From Bacteroidota bacterium (lineage in GTDB: Bacteria; Bacteroidota; Bacteroidia; Chitinophagales; Saprospiraceae), in NCBI GenBank assembly GCA_008501835.1, contig QQUB01000933.1:1-8760 (forward strand): a DNA stretch of 8,760 nucleotides. Direction: 5' to 3'. How positions within the stretch are numbered: position 1 is the stretch's first letter; every line of letters begins with the position of its first letter. The notes beneath the pieces are model-generated. The model did no database searches and had not been told where the DNA came from. It saw only the letters and a program-made list of their open reading frames with translations. The position numbers and the translations under genes are program-made. Shown here one piece after another: positions 5,808 to 8,760 of this stretch.

Positions 5808-8120
5808 TTAATACATCAAGGTTAGTTTAAGGTTTTCCTCAACTAAGATTTTTCCTGATTGCTCGATTTGGTTGTCAGCGTGGTGGTTATTTTTCGCACC
5901 CCACAAAAGGGCAACCAGTTTTACCCGGTTGTTCTTAAATGTATTATTGTTAATGTCCACATTGATTATTCCACGGGTATTCAGTAGTATCTTGTTGGCC
6001 TCTTTGCTTCCGCAGTTGGAGAATGTACTGCCGGTGATTGTCAGGTTTCCACCGATCGTGGACTCATCGTAACCGCCTCGGTAATAGTCTACCACATTTT
6101 CAGGGATATTTTCGAATTGACATTTTTTTATGGTCAGGTACTCCGTATTGTAATCTCCTTTATCGTTGGTTTCTGCTGCAAGCTCGATGCCGTTGTTGCA
6201 ATCCTTTAGAGTTGTTTCTGAAAAGACGATGTCATCCGCCATAGATCCTTTGTATGCTTTTAAAACATAGTCAAATTCACTGATATCACAACCGGAAACG
6301 GTCAGATTGTAGAGGTAGGACATGCCTTCCTGAAGACAGGCAAAGGCATAGTTCTGGCGGTTTCCTTTAAGGAAGAGGTTCTCTAAAACCAAATGGCCTT
6401 TAGGATTCATTTCAAAGAGGGGAGTAGTTGCGTCTCCGGTAAAAGTGATCATAGCTTTTCTGTCCGGATTAGCCGAGCGCAGGGTGATTTTTTTATCAAT
6501 GGCTAATGATCGGTCAATTTGATAGATGCCGGGTTTTAATTCAATAATATCGCCGGCCTCTGCAGCATTGATAGCTGTTGCAAGATTTTTTTCCGCGACA
6601 GAAACTTCGTGTGTTTTGCCTTCGGTTGTCTCCTTTTCGTTGGAATACCAGCTTGGTCCATATTTTTGTTTATCCAACAGGTCGGGAAGATCGGCAGGTG
6701 TTTGACAAATAGCACCGACCACGTTTTTATTGGACCTTGAATTACCAAAAATGTCCTTTTCGATGGTTTCGAAATCAAATCCATTATAAACTTCCTTTCC
6801 TGATAATTCATTTCCAGGGACCAATAAGTTGTCTGTACCATTTGTCATTCCAAATGCAAGGAGATCCAACCCTTCTTTCGCTTCAAATGGTACTTCCTGG
6901 TTGTTGATGAAATTGTTGGCAAACTTTACTCCATCAGCTTTGTCGTGTTCAATAATTGGTTCCGGGTCGCCGGTCTCATTGTAAATGACATTATTGGCAA
7001 CCGTAGTTCTTATTGGCCTGGCAGAACGAATTTCTGAAGGAGGCAATACCTCTTTTTGACTGAGGTTTTGACCAACCCCAAATTGCCAGGGAGAGCTACA
7101 ATTGATCCAGGTATTGTGGGCTACTACAACATCTGTGACCTGATTGTATCTGTTCAGAGGTGACTTGGGAATGCCGTTCATAACAGCCAGCGGACTGCGG
7201 AATTCTTTTCCTTTAAGGTTCAAAAAATAATTATTAGTTACCCAATGGCCGGTATTGATGATCCGAATGCCGCCAATATTTTCCGAACTCTCATCACCGA
7301 TGAAGTAGTTACCATCGATTATGCAGTAATTGCCATGCCTTGTAACCAGTGACCCTTCGCATTTGTAGAAAACATTATTCCTGAATTCGTTGAAGTTGGT
7401 TTTGCTGGAGATGACCTCAACCTCACCGTTACATCTTTCAAAGAGGTTGTTGGCAACAGACATATTACAAGGAGACATAGAAGTGTAACTATCCCCGATT
7501 TGCATGGTTTCAGCTCGTGGACCTCCCTTGCGTGGGCGTGGGCCGAAGTGGTTATTCACTACCTGGTGGTAGTTGCGGATACTTTCGTTCCCTTTAATGT
7601 AGACTCGTACGGTTGGTCCCTGATTGGATTTTCCACCAAGATAGCAATGGTCAAGTTGATTGTGTCTGCCCCAGAATTCCACCCAGTGGTCCGGATGGTC
7701 CCGGTGGAGTTGATTGTAATCTTCAATGACACATTCTGTCACCCTACAATGATAGGCGAGTGTGTCTTTGCTGATTCGGAATTCAATGACTGCTTTAGAG
7801 GGTGTTTGGCCGTTTCTGAAATACAACCCATTCACGGTAAGATATTCCCCTCCAAACTTTAAATCAGAAGCTCCTTCAATAAATACTTCTCCCGGAGTTT
7901 CTGCCCGAAGTATAATTGGGGCATTTTCCGTTCCCTGGCCGGTAAACTTTATCTGAACATCCTTCCAGACCCCATTGGCCATAACGATTTCATCACCCGG
8001 TTGAGCGTTGGCTATGGCTTGTTGTAGTGCTTCAAAGGTTTCGACTTTTTGCATGTTTACAGGTTGTTGACAACTATAGATTATGAATGCGAAGCTGAAA
8101 AGGAAAAGCAGTCTGGACAT
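5808..8120 (-). CDS. PL6 polysaccharide lyase lipoprotein, probable alginate lyase
   Basis: The 770-residue product has a lipoprotein signal (hydrophobic 4-15, then IYS-Cys17), so it is probably tethered to a membrane. Residues 25-470 form a parallel beta-helix of the PL6 / chondroitinase B family, and a second right-handed beta-helix follows at about 505-765. The total length and two-helix layout match AlyGC-type alginate lyases (about 750 residues). The family core is visible at 205-285 (MQIGDS, CNGEVEVISSK, NNVFYKCEGSLVTRHGN). Lys240 and Arg261 are the expected catalytic base and acid; their 21-residue spacing equals that recalled for AlyGC (K220/R241). Glu233 and Glu235 fall where its calcium ligands lie, so the enzyme should be calcium-dependent. 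It is the first gene of the operon, directly downstream of the palindromic operators, with an A/T-rich leader and no clear Shine-Dalgarno. The substrate is most likely alginate (polyMG or polyG); a chondroitinase-B-like activity is the main alternative. Confidence 0.92.
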   Translation of the reverse strand: MSRLLFLFSFAFIIYSCQQPVNMQKVETFEALQQAIANAQPGDEIVMANGVWKDVQIKFTGQGTENAPIILRAETPGEVFIEGASDLKFGGEYLTVNGLYFRNGQTPSKAVIEFRISKDTLAYHCRVTECVIEDYNQLHRDHPDHWVEFWGRHNQLDHCYLGGKSNQGPTVRVYIKGNESIRNYHQVVNNHFGPRPRKGGPRAETMQIGDSYTSMSPCNMSVANNLFERCNGEVEVISSKTNFNEFRNNVFYKCEGSLVTRHGNYCIIDGNYFIGDESSENIGGIRIINTGHWVTNNYFLNLKGKEFRSPLAVMNGIPKSPLNRYNQVTDVVVAHNTWINCSSPWQFGVGQNLSQKEVLPPSEIRSARPIRTTVANNVIYNETGDPEPIIEHDKADGVKFANNFINNQEVPFEAKEGLDLLAFGMTNGTDNLLVPGNELSGKEVYNGFDFETIEKDIFGNSRSNKNVVGAICQTPADLPDLLDKQKYGPSWYSNEKETTEGKTHEVSVAEKNLATAINAAEAGDIIELKPGIYQIDRSLAIDKKITLRSANPDRKAMITFTGDATTPLFEMNPKGHLVLENLFLKGNRQNYAFACLQEGMSYLYNLTVSGCDISEFDYVLKAYKGSMADDIVFSETTLKDCNNGIELAAETNDKGDYNTEYLTIKKCQFENIPENVVDYYRGGYDESTIGGNLTITGSTFSNCGSKEANKILLNTRGIINVDINNNTFKNNRVKLVALLWGAKNNHHADNQIEQSGKILVEENLKLTLMY

Positions 8121-8157
8121 AATTTGATCTTTTAATTAAAACGTATGCAATTCTAAA

Positions 8158-8169
8158 TTGGTTAACCAA
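8158..8169. promoter_or_regulatory. Operator palindrome, operon-proximal copy
   Basis: TTGGTTAACCAA is a perfect 12-base palindrome whose near edge lies 37 bases upstream of the PL6 start codon, a typical place for a repressor site overlapping the transcription start. The TTGGT..ACCAA pattern resembles FadR-subfamily GntR operators such as those of UxuR/ExuR and PdhR. It is flanked on both sides by the direct repeat AATTCTAA (8149-8156 and 8170-8177). An exact second copy lies 197 bp upstream, which makes chance unlikely. The identity of the regulator is inference. Confidence 0.65.
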
Positions 8170-8354
8170 AATTCTAAGGTACGTAATTATTTTAAAAAAG
8201 GAAAAGTAAAGACCAAAAAGAGAACTAAAATGCTACTTTGGTTAATGTTAATGCTTGTTTTTCAGTAAATTGTATTGTTTTTTGAATGAATTTTTTGATT
8301 TGAATTTCAGAAGTTCAAATTGAGTATTCTAAGTTTTTGGAAGATTTTTTGTAA

Positions 8355-8366
8355 TTGGTTAACCAA
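8355..8366. promoter_or_regulatory. Operator palindrome, distal copy
   Basis: This is a second exact copy of TTGGTTAACCAA. Its centre is 197 bp from that of the proximal site, about 19 helical turns at 10.5 bp per turn. Such spacing would allow one regulator to bridge both sites by DNA looping. It could instead serve a separate promoter. A degenerate copy, TTGGTTAATGTT at 8238-8249, keeps the left half intact and lies between the two. Confidence 0.6.
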
Positions 8367-8459
8367 AAAATGACAAAACGACGGCAATAAGAGCCCTTTA
8401 ATGGTAATTGCAACAACTTCTGAAAAGGGATAACCGGCAATTCACAAATCGTAGAGATT

Positions 8460-8507
8460 AGGGCTTTAGCCCTTTGTGTTATTCGCCTAAAAAAGGCCTA
8501 AAGGCCT
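8460..8507. repeat. Pair of adjacent hairpins, REP-like
   Basis: Two short palindromes stand next to each other: AGGGCT-TT-AGCCCT at 8460-8473 and AGGCC-TAAA-GGCCT at 8494-8507. A further GCCT/AGGC pairing around the A tract between them is possible. The unit GGCCTAAA is partly iterated. Such GGGCTTTAGCCC-like and GGCCTAAAGGCC-like hairpins look like a dispersed palindromic element rather than part of a gene. No T tract follows on either strand, so a terminator role is doubtful. Confidence 0.45.
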
Positions 8508-8616
8508 ATGACCTTTGTTGTCCGACATATACTCTGCGCTAAAACACAAGGCAATTAAAAACGGATAAAATTCTAATTTAACACCAATCGTACAGGGGGC
8601 AGGAAGGATCCACAAC

Positions 8617-8649
8617 AAAAAAGCCCGAGAATCAATGTGATTCCCGGGC
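8617..8649 (-). terminator. Intrinsic terminator of the GH3 gene
   Basis: Arms at 8638-8649 and 8623-8634 pair over 12 positions with one G-U wobble and a three-base loop. On the minus strand the descending arm runs into six T (the A run at 8617-8622). The hairpin begins 24 bases after the stop codon of the partial gene at 8674, so it ends that transcript and insulates the lyase operon from it. Confidence 0.85.
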
Positions 8650-8673
8650 CTTAAAAAGGACATTTATGTTTTC

Positions 8674-8760
8674 TTAATAAGTTACCTCACCGGTAAGTCG
8701 AATGTCTCTTGAAGAACTACCGACCATGACTTTAAATTTGCCTGGTTCCAGGACCCATTT
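8674..8760 (-). CDS. GH3 glycoside hydrolase, C-terminal end (partial)
   Basis: Only the last 28 codons are in the window; the gene continues past the right edge. The fragment KWVLEPGKFKVMVGSSSRDI followed by RLTGEVTY has the closing-strand pattern of the fibronectin III-like domain that ends many GH3 beta-glucosidases and beta-xylosidases (EPG-x-F-x-V-x-VG-x-SS-x-DIRL). The match is to a domain, so the substrate cannot be read from this piece. A strong terminator follows directly. The gene is on the same strand as the lyase operon but belongs to a different transcript, possibly a neighbouring polysaccharide-utilisation cluster. Confidence 0.75.
   Translation of the reverse strand, partial: KWVLEPGKFKVMVGSSSRDIRLTGEVTY

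Larger units (their letters stand above)
1258..8120 (-). other. Four-gene lyase/transporter/isomerase operon
   Basis: Four minus-strand genes follow each other with gaps of 27, 20 and 30 bp and no hairpin-plus-T-tract between them, so a single transcript is likely. Its upstream boundary is the control region with two identical palindromes; its downstream boundary is the inverted repeat at 1169-1245. The gene order is PL6 lyase, NRAMP-fold transporter, heparinase-fold lyase, TIM-barrel protein. This is a compact set for depolymerisation, possible uptake and product conversion. SusC/SusD and the cytoplasmic uronate pathway are not in the window. Confidence 0.75.
8121..8616. promoter_or_regulatory. 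AT-rich control region upstream of the lyase operon
   Basis: This 0.5 kb gap holds no credible gene. The operon-proximal half (8121-8370) is very AT-rich and contains two perfect TTGGTTAACCAA palindromes, one degenerate copy at 8238-8249, a perfect seven-base inverted repeat (ATTTGAA at 8298-8304, TTCAAAT at 8314-8320), and several ATTCTAA words. I looked for the Bacteroidota promoter pattern (TTTG, about 20 bases, TAnnTTTG) on the minus strand. Only a near match to the -7 box was found: GAATTTTG running into the proximal palindrome, with no convincing TTTG upstream. The distal part (8440-8616) carries hairpins. Confidence 0.55.

Noticed and set aside
7500..7956. Plus-strand frames of 64-120 codons inside the PL6 gene.
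   Set aside because: They are antisense to conserved PL6 sequence including structural repeats; compositional shadows only.
8121..8220. A Bacteroidota-type promoter (TTTG / TAnnTTTG) for the operon.
   Set aside because: Only a -7-like GAATTTTG abutting the proximal palindrome was found, without a TTTG at the right distance; too weak to annotate as a promoter.
1..8760. CRISPR arrays, tRNA/rRNA genes and insertion-sequence transposases.
   Set aside because: No regularly spaced repeats, no tRNA cloverleaf I could recognise, and no transposase-like reading frame anywhere in the window.

Overview
The window looks like a piece of a polysaccharide-degradation locus from a member of the Bacteroidota, probably an aquatic or marine one. 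The grounds are a lipoprotein-anchored PL6 lyase, a second exported lyase of the heparinase II/III fold, a Tat-exported TIM-barrel protein, AT-rich leaders with little Shine-Dalgarno signal, and intergenic palindromes of a kind common in that phylum. No 16S rRNA or other marker gene is present, so anything below phylum is a guess.

Layout. Positions 1-455 hold no convincing gene, but there is a strong plus-strand terminator at 282-322. A small plus-strand integral membrane protein of unknown function follows (about 540-1121). It converges on a minus-strand block across a short gap that holds an imperfect inverted repeat (1169-1245). The minus-strand block, read from right to left, is a compact four-gene operon with gaps of 20-30 bp: PL6 polysaccharide lyase (8120-5808), NRAMP-fold transporter (5780-4506), heparinase II/III-type lyase (4485-2251) and Tat-exported sugar isomerase/epimerase-like protein (2220-1258). 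Upstream is a 0.5 kb AT-rich control region with two perfect TTGGTTAACCAA palindromes. Beyond it lie a hairpin-rich stretch, an intrinsic terminator, and the last 28 codons of a GH3 glycoside hydrolase on the same strand.

How the genes may work together (inference). The PL6 lipoprotein would cut a uronate polymer, most likely alginate, by beta-elimination. The heparinase-fold lyase would shorten the products to unsaturated mono- or oligouronides, and the TIM-barrel protein may act on a product outside the cytoplasm. The transporter is the most interesting gene. It has the NRAMP architecture, but the DPGN and MPH metal-binding motifs are replaced, and it sits between two lyase genes. That suggests it may carry something other than Mn/Fe, possibly a uronate-derived product. 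The palindromes resemble operators of GntR/FadR-type regulators, which control uronate catabolism in several bacteria. SusC/SusD, KdgF, a DEH reductase and a regulator gene are not in this window.
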